Numbered from the stretch's first letter, positions 42,161 to 51,466 are shown. The stretch: DNA of 64,000 nt from Hoeflea_A sp965204935 (GCF_965204935.1 NZ_CBDBFO010000002.1), one strand, 5' to 3'. Numbers and translations: made by a program. Notes: generated from the sequence alone by a model not told the origin.

Positions 42161-42895
42161 TCATCCGGTCCTTGAAGCGCCCTGCGGTGCCAGCACCGGC
42201 ACGAAGACCCGCCGCGATGCCCGTTCCGCAACCGGCAGTCCCTGGTATAGACGTTTCTGCGCCTCGACAATGACAAGGCCGCTGAAGAACGGCCAGTAAC
42301 GCCGCCCGAGGCGCTCCGTGGTGCGCGCCATGCTCTGGATCGCCTTGTGCCGCGATGGCGGGAAGAACAGTGCCTCTGCAAAGGCGCCGGGCGTGTAGCT
42401 TGCATCTCGTAGCAGCCCGGTGATCTGGTTTCGCGAATAGGGCGTTCCCGACCCGAAGGGCGTGTGTTCAAGCCGCGCCCACACGCCGCGCCGGTTCGGC
42501 ACAGCGATCACCAGCCGCCCGCCCGGGGCCAGAACACGCCAGGTTTCCTTCAGCGTCTCGCGCGGGTTTTCGGCGTATTCCAGTGAGTGGATCATCAGGA
42601 TCCGGTCAAGCGAGGAATCGGGCAGCGGAAGCTCCTCGTCAAAAACCAGCGCCGTGGCCGAGGCTTCCAGCGTAGGCCAGTTGATCGCGCCCTGGCCCGC
42701 CGGCATGAAGGCGAAGGTGCGCTCCGCATCCGCCCGGAACCGGTCGAGATAGGGCGCGGCATAACCGAGCCCCATGAGGCGCTCGCCGGGCAGATCCGCC
42801 CACAGCGAGGAGAGCGCCATGGCGATGGCCTCCTGCGCGAGCTTTCCGAGCCGGGTATGATAAAACTGCCGCAGATCGACGATATCGGTATGCAT
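42161..42895 (-). CDS. Class I SAM-dependent methyltransferase
   Basis: The 244-residue protein has a Rossmann-like methyltransferase core. LMGLGYAAPYL (about 40-50) is a weak glycine-rich SAM motif, and LDRILMIHSLEYAENPRETLKETWRVLAPGGRLVIAVPNR spans motifs II-III (about 100-140). A basic C-terminal part has no recognised domain. It is divergent from gloB, with starts about 130 bp apart, an arrangement common in rhizobia. The substrate is unknown. It converges on phaR with a gap of only 22 bp. Confidence 0.85.
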   Translation of the reverse strand: MHTDIVDLRQFYHTRLGKLAQEAIAMALSSLWADLPGERLMGLGYAAPYLDRFRADAERTFAFMPAGQGAINWPTLEASATALVFDEELPLPDSSLDRILMIHSLEYAENPRETLKETWRVLAPGGRLVIAVPNRRGVWARLEHTPFGSGTPYSRNQITGLLRDASYTPGAFAEALFFPPSRHKAIQSMARTTERLGRRYWPFFSGLVIVEAQKRLYQGLPVAERASRRVFVPVLAPQGASRTG

Positions 42896-43028
42896 GCGGC
42901 CAAACTAGTGCGTGACGCGGATGATTTGAAGCATCAGGCGGCGGAATTCCCGCAAGCTTCGAATTGGCGTTAACAGGATGGCAGGCATTGTTTATAGAAA
43001 ACCAGATACTGCAGACCGGGAGGTGAAG

Positions 43029-43799
43029 TTGGCAGAAATCAAGATCGAGCAGTTTCCGTGCCGCCAGGACAATTTCGGTGTGCTGGTCCACGATGCGAAG
43101 ACCGGCGTGACGGCTTCCATCGATGCCCCGGAAGAAGCCCCGATCGTTCAGGCGCTTGAACGGATGGGATGGGGGCTGAACCACATATTCGTCACCCACC
43201 ACCACCTGGATCACGTCGAGGCAATCCCGGCGCTCAAGGAGCGTTACGGCGCAAATGTTTTCGGGCCGGCCTCCGAGGCTGCCAAGATACCCGGCATCGA
43301 CGAGACGGTGTCCGACGGCGACCATTTTCATTTCGGCAGCCTTCGCGTCGAGGTCATCGAGACGCCCGGCCACACGCTTGGCCATGTCTGCTACTACATG
43401 CCGGAGGCATCCGTGCTGTTTGCCGCCGACACGCTGTTTGCGCTTGGCTGCGGCCGCGTTTTCGAGGGCACGCCCGAGCAGATGCATGCGTCGCTGCAGC
43501 GCCTCGCTGTTCTGCCGGACGACACCATCGTCTACTGCGGTCACGAATACACCGCCGCCAATGCAGCCTTTGCCGTGACCGTCGATCCGCAAAACGCGGT
43601 GCTCGAGCGGCGTGCCGAGGAAGTCGCCCGGCTGCGTGATGCCGGCATGGCGACACTGCCGACCACAATTGGTGTCGAGAAGGCGACCAACCCGTTCCTG
43701 CGCCCCTCGGACCAGGCGATCCGGACACATCTCGGCATGCCGGACGCATCCGACGCCGAGGTTTTTGCCGAAATCCGGCGCCGCAAGGACAGTTTCTGA
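43029..43799 (+). CDS. gloB: Hydroxyacylglutathione hydrolase (glyoxalase II)
   Basis: The product of 256 residues is a metallo-beta-lactamase-fold hydrolase with the metal motif THHHLDHVEA (about residue 56), and further His/Asp ligands in ETPGHTLGHV and FAADTLFALGCGR. The C-terminal helical domain and FLRPSDQAIR match glyoxalase II. It converts S-lactoylglutathione to lactate and glutathione in methylglyoxal detoxification. TTG 43029, five bases after GGGAGG, gives the usual family length; the longer frame from 42978 would add 17 residues not typical of GloB. Confidence 0.92.
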   Translation: MAEIKIEQFPCRQDNFGVLVHDAKTGVTASIDAPEEAPIVQALERMGWGLNHIFVTHHHLDHVEAIPALKERYGANVFGPASEAAKIPGIDETVSDGDHFHFGSLRVEVIETPGHTLGHVCYYMPEASVLFAADTLFALGCGRVFEGTPEQMHASLQRLAVLPDDTIVYCGHEYTAANAAFAVTVDPQNAVLERRAEEVARLRDAGMATLPTTIGVEKATNPFLRPSDQAIRTHLGMPDASDAEVFAEIRRRKDSF

Positions 43800-43842
43800 T
43801 CGGGTTAGTCATGCCCTGCCGGGACGGACCGGCGAAGGTCAG

Positions 43843-46509
43843 TCAGGACACATGGGCCAATTTCTGGACCTGCAACATGCGGATCAGATCGTCCGGCAGC
43901 ATGGCTGGCGCAAACGCATGGCCCTGCAGAATATTGCAACCCAGGTCGCGCAGGATCCATGCGTGCTCCATTGTCTCCACGCCTTCTGCGACCACTTCAA
44001 TATCGAATGAGCGGCCGATATCGACGATTGAAGCGACCAGATTCTGCTGCGCACTCGAACTGACAATCGGATCGACGAACTGTCTGTCGATCTTCAGCCG
44101 GCGCGGTTTCAACTGCAACAGACTGACGATCGACGCGTGACCGGTACCGAAATCATCGACCTCGATGTCAATGCCCAGTTTCTTTATCTGATCGATGTTC
44201 GATTTCACGACGTCATTGCAATCATCGAGAAAGATGGATTCCACCAGTTCGAATGACACGGTTCCGGGTTCGAAATCGATGCCCTTGATTTCCTCGATCA
44301 GTCCCTCGTCGTGCAACCGCTTTGATGACACGTTGACAGAGACCTTTGGCAGCGTCATGCCGGCAGCCTCCCACATTTTGAACAGCCGGGTCGATTGAAG
44401 CAGTACGGATCTGTCGATCTGTGAAATGACATGCAATTCCTCGGCGATTTTCATGAAATAGCCGGGCGCGAGAACACCATCGGTCGGGTGATGCCAGCGC
44501 ACCAGAGCCTCAATCCCGACCAGATCGAGAGACTGCGCGTCGAACTGCGGCTGGAAATAGGCAACAAACTCGTCCCGCTCGATGCCATACAGGATTTCAT
44601 CTGCAATGCGTTTGTTGCGGATGGTTTCTATCTGCAGCAACGGCGTGAAGACTTCATAACGGTTGCGGCCGAGATTCTTGGCCCGGTACAATGCGATGTC
44701 GGCATTGATCAGGAGCTGGTGCGGGGAGAAAAGGTTTTCTTCGTTACGCGCGATCCCGACGCTAACACCGACCCGGCATTGGTGCCCGTCATGGGAAATG
44801 GGGCGCTTCATCTCGCTGATAATCCGCTCGGCCAGTTCTATCGGGTATCCCTTGCTTTTTGACGTGCGGCAAAAGATGACAAATTCGTCTCCGCCGATAC
44901 GGGCGACGAAATCATCCTTCGTACTGTTCGATTTCAGAACTTTCGAGGCATGCACGAGAACGGCGTCGCCGGCGCTGTGTCCATGCGTGTCGTTGATCTG
45001 TTTGAAGCGGTCAAGATCGATATGCAACATAGCAGAATTGGCGGAGTACAAGCTGCCGACTCCGCTTAGTTCATTGTCCAGGTATCGCCGGTTCGGGAGG
45101 TTGGTCAGCGGATCATGCAGGGAATTGTATTCGATATGAGCCTTGGCCACTTCAAGTTCGGCATTGCGCGCATCTGACAGTTGCTTGGCCCGCCGAAGAT
45201 CCTCATTGAGCGCAACATCTGCGGTCACGTCCCAGTTTACGCCGACAATCCTCGATGAGCCGTCCGGTTCTTCATAGACCGCGCCAATGGCGCGAATATT
45301 GCGGATGTCGCCACCAGGATGCTTGACGCGGAAATTCGAGTAATACCGTCCCTTGACGTCAATTGCCTTGCGGAACTCCTGCTCTGCCTTGGCCACATCA
45401 TCGGGATGCAGGGCGTCGCGCCAATGTTCATATGTGCGTTCCCCGTCATCATCCGGATAGCCGTAAAGCTCGTTCATCCTGGCATCCCAGACGAGCTTGC
45501 TCGTGACAAGATCCAATTCCCAGACACCGACCTTGGAGGCATCGAGCGCCAGTTCCAGACGCCGCGACAGGCGCATCATTTGAGCCTTGCTTCTGCGGGC
45601 TTCCGTGGCGTGTTGCTGTCGTTCCTCGATCAGCCTGCCGGTCACCAGGATCGGAACCATGATAAGGATGCCGGCAATCACAATTGCCAGGCGCATCCAC
45701 CAGATCTCGGCCGCAGGCGCGGCCCACCCGCCCTTTGGCGTGGCCATCAGCGTCCATGACCCCCACGGCAGGGAAATCTCGACGCTGACCGGGTCAGAGT
45801 TTCTGACGTGATCGGGACCGTAAAACTGTTCACCGTCAAGGCCGAGTCCATCCCTTCCGAATACGGCGATGTCAATCGGTAGATTCGGGTCCAGAAGTCC
45901 GCTGTCACGGTAGAGCATCTCGACATCCACGACAGCGGACACGATGCCCCAGAATGTCCTCGAACCGTCCTCGCCATCGACAAAAACGGGCAGCCGCCCG
46001 ATGAAACCCTGACCACCCTGCACCAGGTTGACCGGTCCGGCTAGGATCAGCTCGTTGAGATCGCGTGCTTTCAATGCGGCGTCGCGCTGTGCCTGATTGC
46101 GTCGATAATCGAGACCGATCGCCTTTTCATTCCCTTCCAGTGGATACATCAGCGATATGACAAGTTCCGGGGCGCCGGCAATATTGCGCAACTGGGAGCG
46201 GTTTTTCAGAAGTGATCCGACGAGTTCGGCAAACCGCTCCTGTGACATGTCCGGTTCGGTTGCAATGGTCGAGACAAGACCGCGAACCAACTGGATGTTG
46301 CTGTTGATGTGTCCTTCAAGCTTCGTGCGAATCAAGTTCGCCTCGCTTAACACTTCAGAACGCAAATGGCGCTCAATCACACGCTGATTGAGCATATCCG
46401 CGAAGTAACCACATATAACGATAACCACCAAAGCAATCGCCGTGGAAACACGTGTCGGCTTCAAAATAGAAGCGATGGCACGTCGCCGGGTTGCTGGACG
46501 GATACGCAT
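43843..46509 (-). CDS. Membrane c-di-GMP signalling protein: CHASE-PAS-GGDEF-EAL
   Basis: The protein is about 888 residues. A first membrane helix (about 20-40) and a second (about 270-295) enclose a periplasmic CHASE domain (GLDYRRNQAQRDAALKARDL, then LVQGGQGFIGRLPVF). A PAS/PAC region follows (about 315-450), then a GGDEF domain with an intact VARIGGDEFVIF and an EAL domain with IEALVRWHHP. Both catalytic signatures look intact, so it could make and break c-di-GMP. ATG 46509 was preferred to an in-frame TTG at 46524. It is a single gene, convergent with gloB. Confidence 0.92.
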   Translation of the reverse strand: MRIRPATRRRAIASILKPTRVSTAIALVVIVICGYFADMLNQRVIERHLRSEVLSEANLIRTKLEGHINSNIQLVRGLVSTIATEPDMSQERFAELVGSLLKNRSQLRNIAGAPELVISLMYPLEGNEKAIGLDYRRNQAQRDAALKARDLNELILAGPVNLVQGGQGFIGRLPVFVDGEDGSRTFWGIVSAVVDVEMLYRDSGLLDPNLPIDIAVFGRDGLGLDGEQFYGPDHVRNSDPVSVEISLPWGSWTLMATPKGGWAAPAAEIWWMRLAIVIAGILIMVPILVTGRLIEERQQHATEARRSKAQMMRLSRRLELALDASKVGVWELDLVTSKLVWDARMNELYGYPDDDGERTYEHWRDALHPDDVAKAEQEFRKAIDVKGRYYSNFRVKHPGGDIRNIRAIGAVYEEPDGSSRIVGVNWDVTADVALNEDLRRAKQLSDARNAELEVAKAHIEYNSLHDPLTNLPNRRYLDNELSGVGSLYSANSAMLHIDLDRFKQINDTHGHSAGDAVLVHASKVLKSNSTKDDFVARIGGDEFVIFCRTSKSKGYPIELAERIISEMKRPISHDGHQCRVGVSVGIARNEENLFSPHQLLINADIALYRAKNLGRNRYEVFTPLLQIETIRNKRIADEILYGIERDEFVAYFQPQFDAQSLDLVGIEALVRWHHPTDGVLAPGYFMKIAEELHVISQIDRSVLLQSTRLFKMWEAAGMTLPKVSVNVSSKRLHDEGLIEEIKGIDFEPGTVSFELVESIFLDDCNDVVKSNIDQIKKLGIDIEVDDFGTGHASIVSLLQLKPRRLKIDRQFVDPIVSSSAQQNLVASIVDIGRSFDIEVVAEGVETMEHAWILRDLGCNILQGHAFAPAMLPDDLIRMLQVQKLAHVS

Positions 46510-46612
46510 ATAACTACTCAGCAATCAGTACTTGGTCTCGACAATCACAACAACTCTAAGCGTATTTACTTAAGATTATGCAACCAGCCGAAAAGCTGTC
46601 AGTCGATGCTGG

Positions 46613-47278
46613 TTAAATCAGTTGCAATATGGAAAGGGTGATCAGCACCTGCGCAAGATAATAGCTGACCCACACGAAACGCGCCCGAAGGAACGGCGCT
46701 TCCTCTGGCGGCAGAAGGAATTTCTGTGTTGCAAGCACGGTATCCGACGCCATGAAAAGCACCGCGCCGGCAACGACACCCCATCCGGGCATCAAAAGCG
46801 CGGAAAGACCCATGGCGACGATAACGGCGATATAGGCCGCAACAGCAGGTCCCATATGTCCGGCCGCCGGGATAATGCGCACCGACGCGGCCATGGCGGC
46901 AAGGACGATGGCCGCACCGATGCCGAGCCGCAGGGGCTGTGCGACAACGACATCCGACGAACCCAGGCCGAGGAACAAGACGACATAAAGAATGTGCCCG
47001 ACAAGAAAGGCCGCAAGTCCGATCAGAAAGGCCCGTTCATCGTCCTGCGCGAGGAATGCGTCGCCCGCCGCGCAAAGGAGCAGCGCCGCGGTCAACAGGA
47101 CAGGTCCTCCCACAATCACCGAAAGGGCGGCGAGCAAGGCAATGGCCAGCGTCTTGGCGCCGGTCCGCCTGGCCGAGGGCTGTCTTTCGACCATCAAGAA
47201 ATAAAGGAACGCCGCCGCCGCCGACAGCAACAGGCTGCCGAGTTGTGGTGAGTCGATCCCGTATTCGAAGATCGGCAT
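46613..47278 (-). CDS. YhhN/TMEM86-family membrane protein
   Basis: The 221-residue protein has about eight hydrophobic helices and the YhhN features AGDAFLAQDDERAFLIGLAAFLVGHILYV (about 90-118) and ASDTVLATQKF (about 180). Eukaryotic relatives are lysoplasmalogenases; the bacterial role is unclear. Its ATG abuts the end of a 306-bp inverted-repeat element that fills the gap to the upstream EamA gene, so its promoter probably lies within or across that element. Confidence 0.88.
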   Translation of the reverse strand: MPIFEYGIDSPQLGSLLLSAAAAFLYFLMVERQPSARRTGAKTLAIALLAALSVIVGGPVLLTAALLLCAAGDAFLAQDDERAFLIGLAAFLVGHILYVVLFLGLGSSDVVVAQPLRLGIGAAIVLAAMAASVRIIPAAGHMGPAVAAYIAVIVAMGLSALLMPGWGVVAGAVLFMASDTVLATQKFLLPPEEAPFLRARFVWVSYYLAQVLITLSILQLI

Positions 47279-47584
47279 CTAGAGCAATTCTGAGTTAGAT
47301 TGGATCATTTGACCGAGGCGATTTTGGTTTCTGGCTAGGCGGGTTGCGCGCGGTGGTGTGGGCCCACCACAAGCGGAAGCCAACGACGCCAGAGGGCAAA
47401 ATCGCCCGGCCCATTCATTGTTGATTTTCAATATTCTCTCCCGGTTCAAGGGTGGGGGAAAATCGGCCCATCGGCGTCGTTGCGCCGCTTGCCCGATGCC
47501 CCACATCGCGCTGCGCGACGCGCCTGGCCGACTGGACTGATTTTCCGCCATCAAATGTTCCAATCTAACTCAGAATTGCTCTAG
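47279..47584. repeat. 306-bp MITE-like element with 34-bp terminal inverted repeats
   Basis: The left end starts CTAGAGCAATTCTGAGTTAG, and the right end is its inverted copy; the 34-bp arms differ at one base. The element fills the space from the EamA stop codon to the yhhN start codon, has no coding frame, and its interior also has partly inverted motifs (AACGACGCC, then GGCGTCGTT). These features suggest a non-autonomous transposable element or an intergenic palindromic repeat. Confidence 0.85.
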
Positions 47585-48462
47585 GTATCCTGCTGCGGTT
47601 GCGGCGCGCGCGCTATCAGAAGGTCCTTGGCGGCGAGCGCAGCACCGCCTGTTATCAGGAGGCACGCGGCGGCGATGCGCCAGTCCGCCCGGCCGACGCC
47701 GGCCGCGATCAGGATGAGCGTCGACAGGAGCGGCGCCGCATAGCTTGCCGCGCCGAGGACCTGGATGTTGCCGCGCTTGACGCCATAGTCCCAGGCATAA
47801 AAGGCCGCGCCGACCGGCAGAAGCCCGAGGCCCGCCACTGCAAGCCACTGTCCGGTATCGGTCGGCCATACGGTCTGCTCCAGAAGCAGGTGGCACAGCA
47901 GCGACAGCACCGCTGTCATGGCGCAAAAACCGGTCACGACATCCGTGGGCACCGCGCCAAAACGGCGCGAAAGCAGTGAATAGCCCGACCAGGTAAATGC
48001 ACAAAGCAGGGCCGCGCCATAGCCAAAGGCGAAACGGTCGTCGAAGGAAAGGCCGCTCCGCGAGACGATGAGGATTGTGCCGGCAAGGCCGGCAAGCGCA
48101 CCGGCAATATGTTGCCATCCGAGCCGCTCTCCCGGCAGCAGCGCCGATCCGACAACGATGAAAAGTGGCCACAGATAGGCGATGAGCCCCGCTTCGACAG
48201 CCGGTGCATTGCGCAGCGCCGTGAAATAGAGAAAGTGATAGCCGAACAGGCCGCCGACACCCAGAAGCCACACGGGCACCGGCTGGCGCAGCGCCCGCAA
48301 TCCAGACGGCCGGACGGCGAGCGCAATCAGCCCGATGACGGTTCCGATCGAAAAGCACATGGCGGCAAGCTGAAAGGGCGGAACCTTGCCCGACGATGCC
48401 GTCAGCAGCGCCAGCAGCGACCACATGATGATGGCGCTAAATCCGATCAGCGTTGCCTGCAT
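47581..48462 (-). CDS. EamA-family (DMT superfamily) membrane transporter
   Basis: The 293-residue protein has ten predicted membrane helices in two EamA repeats (about 5-140 and 150-285). Text such as AIIMWSLLALLTASSGKVPPF at the start and GALAGLAGTILIVSRSG at the end of the first repeat is typical. It probably exports or imports a small metabolite; the substrate cannot be inferred. The TAG stop is formed by the terminal repeat of the MITE-like element. Confidence 0.88.
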   Translation of the reverse strand: MQATLIGFSAIIMWSLLALLTASSGKVPPFQLAAMCFSIGTVIGLIALAVRPSGLRALRQPVPVWLLGVGGLFGYHFLYFTALRNAPAVEAGLIAYLWPLFIVVGSALLPGERLGWQHIAGALAGLAGTILIVSRSGLSFDDRFAFGYGAALLCAFTWSGYSLLSRRFGAVPTDVVTGFCAMTAVLSLLCHLLLEQTVWPTDTGQWLAVAGLGLLPVGAAFYAWDYGVKRGNIQVLGAASYAAPLLSTLILIAAGVGRADWRIAAACLLITGGAALAAKDLLIARAPQPQQDT

Positions 48463-48683
48463 GCGTTCCGTCTTTCACGATCTGATGGGCGTGATCAACC
48501 CGGGCGCCGGATTATCTAGCCTATTCGCCGCAGACACGCTAGCGAAGAGTCCATTCCGACTTGACGCACGCTGCGGCTGAGACTATAGAACCGCGACTTT
48601 CCAATGACAGGCCAGGACGCTGCGGCCGGGGCACGGCACCCGATACGCATTCCCAGGGCCCAATAAACACGAAGGTGAAACCC

Positions 48684-48977
48684 ATGTCCCGCAGTTGCGA
48701 ATTGACAGGCAAGGCTGTCCAGTCGGGCAACAATGTGAGCCACGCGAATAACAAGACGCGGCGCAAGTTCCTGCCCAACCTGCACACCGTCACGTTGATC
48801 TCGGATGCACTCGGCCAGCGTTACCGCCTGCGCGTTTCTGCGGCGGCCCTGCGCACCGTCGAGCATCGCGGCGGCCTCGACGCTTTCCTCATGAAGGCGA
48901 GCGAGAACGAACTCTCGATGCGCGCGCGCCTGCTGAAGCGTCAGATCGCCAAGAAGCTTGCCGAAGCGGCCGCCTGA
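48684..48977 (+). CDS. rpmB: 50S ribosomal protein L28
   Basis: The 97-residue protein begins SRSCELTGKAVQSGNNVSHANNKTRRKFLPNL, the conserved L28 start, and ends in the alphaproteobacterial extension AKKLAEAAA. It belongs to the large ribosomal subunit. ATG 48684 follows GAAGG; a longer in-frame start upstream would add 41 residues unknown in L28. A hairpin at the stop codon may terminate it. Confidence 0.97.
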   Translation: MSRSCELTGKAVQSGNNVSHANNKTRRKFLPNLHTVTLISDALGQRYRLRVSAAALRTVEHRGGLDAFLMKASENELSMRARLLKRQIAKKLAEAAA

Positions 48978-48985
48978 GCGGCCGC
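48966..48985 (+). terminator. Hairpin overlapping the rpmB stop codon
   Basis: GCGGCCGC-CTGA-GCGGCCGC is a perfect 8-bp stem with a 4-base loop that contains part of the stop codon. Only a short T-run (GGTTTTGT) follows, 12 bases later, so it is a probable but weak terminator. Confidence 0.5.
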
Positions 48986-49059
48986 CGCCAAGGTTTTGTC
49001 AGGACGGGTCGCATTAGAGGCCCGATGAATTGTGGCCGGCCGCATCGCGGACCGGACCT

Positions 49060-49091
49060 CGCTGGTGGCATCACCCAGGATAAAAAAATGC
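49060..49091 (+). promoter_or_regulatory. Candidate preQ1-I-type riboswitch pseudoknot
   Basis: P1 would be CTGG (49062-49065) with CCAG (49075-49078); P2 would pair the loop GCAT (49068-49071) with ATGC (49088-49091), which includes the start codon. The linker ATAAAAAA matches the A-rich L3 of preQ1-I aptamers. The ribosome-binding site AGGA falls between the stems. The downstream gene is a queuosine-precursor transporter, as expected. The P1 stem is short, so the call is tentative. Confidence 0.45.
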
Positions 49092-49753
49092 TCGCAAAAT
49101 CCGCACGTTCAGCCTTTGGCGCGCTTGCCCGCGTCTACCCCTACATGCTCGCCATGACCGCCGTGGTGATCGCGTCGAACTACCTTGTCCAGTTCCCGGT
49201 CATGTACACGCTGGGGCCCTTCATTCTGGAAGATCTGTTGACCTGGGGCGCCTTCACATACCCGGTCGCCTTTCTCGTCACCGATCTTTCCAACCGCCAT
49301 TTCGGACCGGCAAAAGCGCGTCTCGTGGTCACCGCAGGCTTTGTGCTCGCCGTCGGAATTTCGATCTATGTGGCGACGCCGCGTATCGCCATCGCTTCGG
49401 GCACGGCCTTTCTGGTTGCCCAGCTCATGGACGTATCGATCTTTGACCGCCTGCGCCATTCGCACTGGTGGCATGCACCGCTGGCATCGTCCGTGCTTGG
49501 CTCGATCCTCGACACGGTGCTATTCTTCTCGCTCGCCTTCGCGGCGAGCTTTGCCGTGCTTGGCGCCAATGATGTCTTTGCTATCGAACTGGCGCCGCTC
49601 TTAGGCTTCTTTGCCATGGAAGTGCCGCGCTGGATGTCCTGGGCTCTGGGCGATTTGGGCGTCAAGCTTCTGGTCTCGCTGATCATGCTGGCGCCCTACA
49701 GGGTGCTGCTTTCGGTTTTCCGGCTGCACAGGCCCGCCGGGCAGAACGGCTAG
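49088..49753 (+). CDS. Queuosine precursor transporter (YhhQ/COG1738 family)
   Basis: The protein of 221 residues has about six membrane helices. YHHQ-family text includes LTWGAFTYPVAFLVTDLSNRHFG (about 55-77) and AQLMDVSIFDRLR (about 119-131), where conserved charged residues lie in the membrane. The family imports preQ0/preQ1 for queuosine in tRNA. ATG 49088 was chosen because AGGA lies seven bases upstream and the helical part follows; 21 further residues upstream in frame are not conserved-looking. A pseudoknot may control its translation. Confidence 0.88.
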   Translation: MLAKSARSAFGALARVYPYMLAMTAVVIASNYLVQFPVMYTLGPFILEDLLTWGAFTYPVAFLVTDLSNRHFGPAKARLVVTAGFVLAVGISIYVATPRIAIASGTAFLVAQLMDVSIFDRLRHSHWWHAPLASSVLGSILDTVLFFSLAFAASFAVLGANDVFAIELAPLLGFFAMEVPRWMSWALGDLGVKLLVSLIMLAPYRVLLSVFRLHRPAGQNG

Positions 49754-49912
49754 TTCGCCTTATCCGTCCCGGCCGGCCCAAACTCCAGGGCTGATTTTGG
49801 CTGGATCGGCCGCACCATGCTGACGAACAAGTAGAGCGCGCCTTGCCAATCTGGCCACTTTGCTGATGTTGCTCTACGCTCAACATCTTCTTCATGTCTT
49901 GTGGAGAGCGTG

Positions 49913-51466
49913 ATGGTTGAGAAAGGATATCGCCGAAGAGATATCATTGCATCTCTGGCGGGAGCGGCCGCGCTGCTTGCAGGCAATTCGCCCGCGTTTG
50001 CCTGCGAAGCCAGACGATCCAGGATCCACGGACTTTCGGCAAAATCCTACAGTTGCGATTTGGGCCGGGGCAGGCTGCTCAACACGACCTTTCTGCGCGT
50101 AAGCGACCTGGTGTTTGACAAGGGCGGCCGGGCCACTTTGCCGGATGGATTCGGGTCCTATGAAGACCTGGTCAACAGCCACGTGATATTGCCGACGAGA
50201 ACACTCGACACGTTCCAATCGCTCATGGACCGGTTCTCCTATCCGTTCGAGCCCTGGGGCGTGTTCTTCGAATTCGACGGGCGCGAGAGCGGCCACCGTG
50301 TTGCCGAACGATTCGCTCCAACTGACGACAGTCCGCAGGCAGCCAGATGGCGGACGCTCGGGGTCTGGGACGACCCCTATTACAATGAAAAACTGTTCCC
50401 CTTGCCGGATGTACTGCGCGAGGCGATGCGCGATGACGGAAGAAACGCATCAGCGTTCCTGCGATTTGCCTCGCAGGTCGACTTTGAAGATATCGACGAA
50501 AAAATCCGTTCCTACGTCAATCTCTGGCGGTCACATCCGGATTATCAAAACGTCGGAAACGGCCATCCGGGCCTTTCCGGATTTGAACACGTAAAGCTGC
50601 TGCAGTTTATCGATGCCGGTTCCGTCGAGCGGTTCGTCCCGCTTCATTTTTATGACGGGTTCTCCTACGACGAATGCACATACGAGCCCTTTGGGGGCGC
50701 TCACTGCACCATGCCGGCATTGTATGTTGACCTTGCAATCTGCCGGAATGACGGGTCGGCCGACATTCAGATTGATGATTTCTTCGGACATATCGACAAC
50801 CGGGAGTGGCTGAGGCCCTATTCGGCTCAAAAGCCTGCCGGCGAACAGGCTTTCAACGCACCACCGCTCAACCTCCGGCCGGGCGACGGCACGTTGATGG
50901 TGCAGCGTCTGCTGTTTCATTCGGACGCAAAGGATGTGGAATCCAGTCGCGCTGTTTTCGGACCGGCATATCTGCCGAAAGCTGTTGTCGTGGACGGGCA
51001 AATCAACCGGTTCGACGGCCGCTCGCACAACGCCCTCATCATAAGCTCCTATTTCCCGAGGGGGTGTTGTCCTTACCTGTATTCATGGTGCGACAGGACG
51101 GAAGAATGGATTTCATTGGGCAAGGTCATCACCGAATGTGTCGGACGCCGGAATATGGGCGAGGAAAGAAGGCAATTCGGCGATCTTCGAACGCGCTTTT
51201 ACCTGGCGGAGCGGGAGCATGAACGAACCGTTTTGCAAAGGCTTGTGCTGGAAGTCGTTTTGAAGGACGGCAGCAGAATTGAAATTGTCCACGCCGACGC
51301 GGATGTCGTTTTGGAAATCGGCGATTCTCATGAATTTGCGTTCAGCCTGCCAAAGGGGGTCAGCCGCAAAGATGTCGTTGGTTCCACGCTTGAAGTTGCC
51401 GGATATTATGAACCCTATCGGAAATCGGATTTCGCCGGAATTCAAGGGCCCGTAGAGGCCATCTGA
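49913..51466 (+). CDS. Exported protein of unknown family, paralog A
   Basis: I do not recognise the family. The product of about 517 residues has a Tat-like signal peptide (GYRRRDIIASLAGAAALLAG, cleavage near residue 31). It is a full-length paralog of the protein encoded at 52947-54563. Shared blocks include AKSYSC versus TKSYNC near the mature N-terminus, FRFAS/FLRFAR with LWR near residue 190, FDGRSHNALI near residue 365, CPYL-x2-WC and W(I/V)S(L/V)GKVI. Several Cys residues suggest disulfides in the periplasm. It is convergent with the TIR-FGE gene, 38 bp away. ATG 49913 was chosen for its GGAGAG and position before the signal. Confidence 0.7.
   Translation: MVEKGYRRRDIIASLAGAAALLAGNSPAFACEARRSRIHGLSAKSYSCDLGRGRLLNTTFLRVSDLVFDKGGRATLPDGFGSYEDLVNSHVILPTRTLDTFQSLMDRFSYPFEPWGVFFEFDGRESGHRVAERFAPTDDSPQAARWRTLGVWDDPYYNEKLFPLPDVLREAMRDDGRNASAFLRFASQVDFEDIDEKIRSYVNLWRSHPDYQNVGNGHPGLSGFEHVKLLQFIDAGSVERFVPLHFYDGFSYDECTYEPFGGAHCTMPALYVDLAICRNDGSADIQIDDFFGHIDNREWLRPYSAQKPAGEQAFNAPPLNLRPGDGTLMVQRLLFHSDAKDVESSRAVFGPAYLPKAVVVDGQINRFDGRSHNALIISSYFPRGCCPYLYSWCDRTEEWISLGKVITECVGRRNMGEERRQFGDLRTRFYLAEREHERTVLQRLVLEVVLKDGSRIEIVHADADVVLEIGDSHEFAFSLPKGVSRKDVVGSTLEVAGYYEPYRKSDFAGIQGPVEAI

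Noticed and set aside
41116..42471. 451-codon minus-strand frame spanning phaR and parts of neighbours
   Set aside because: It overlaps phbA, phaR and the methyltransferase gene in other frames, all of which have strong family support.
42639..43730. 363-codon minus-strand frame over gloB
   Set aside because: Antisense to gloB, whose metal-binding motifs are intact; no domain in the frame.
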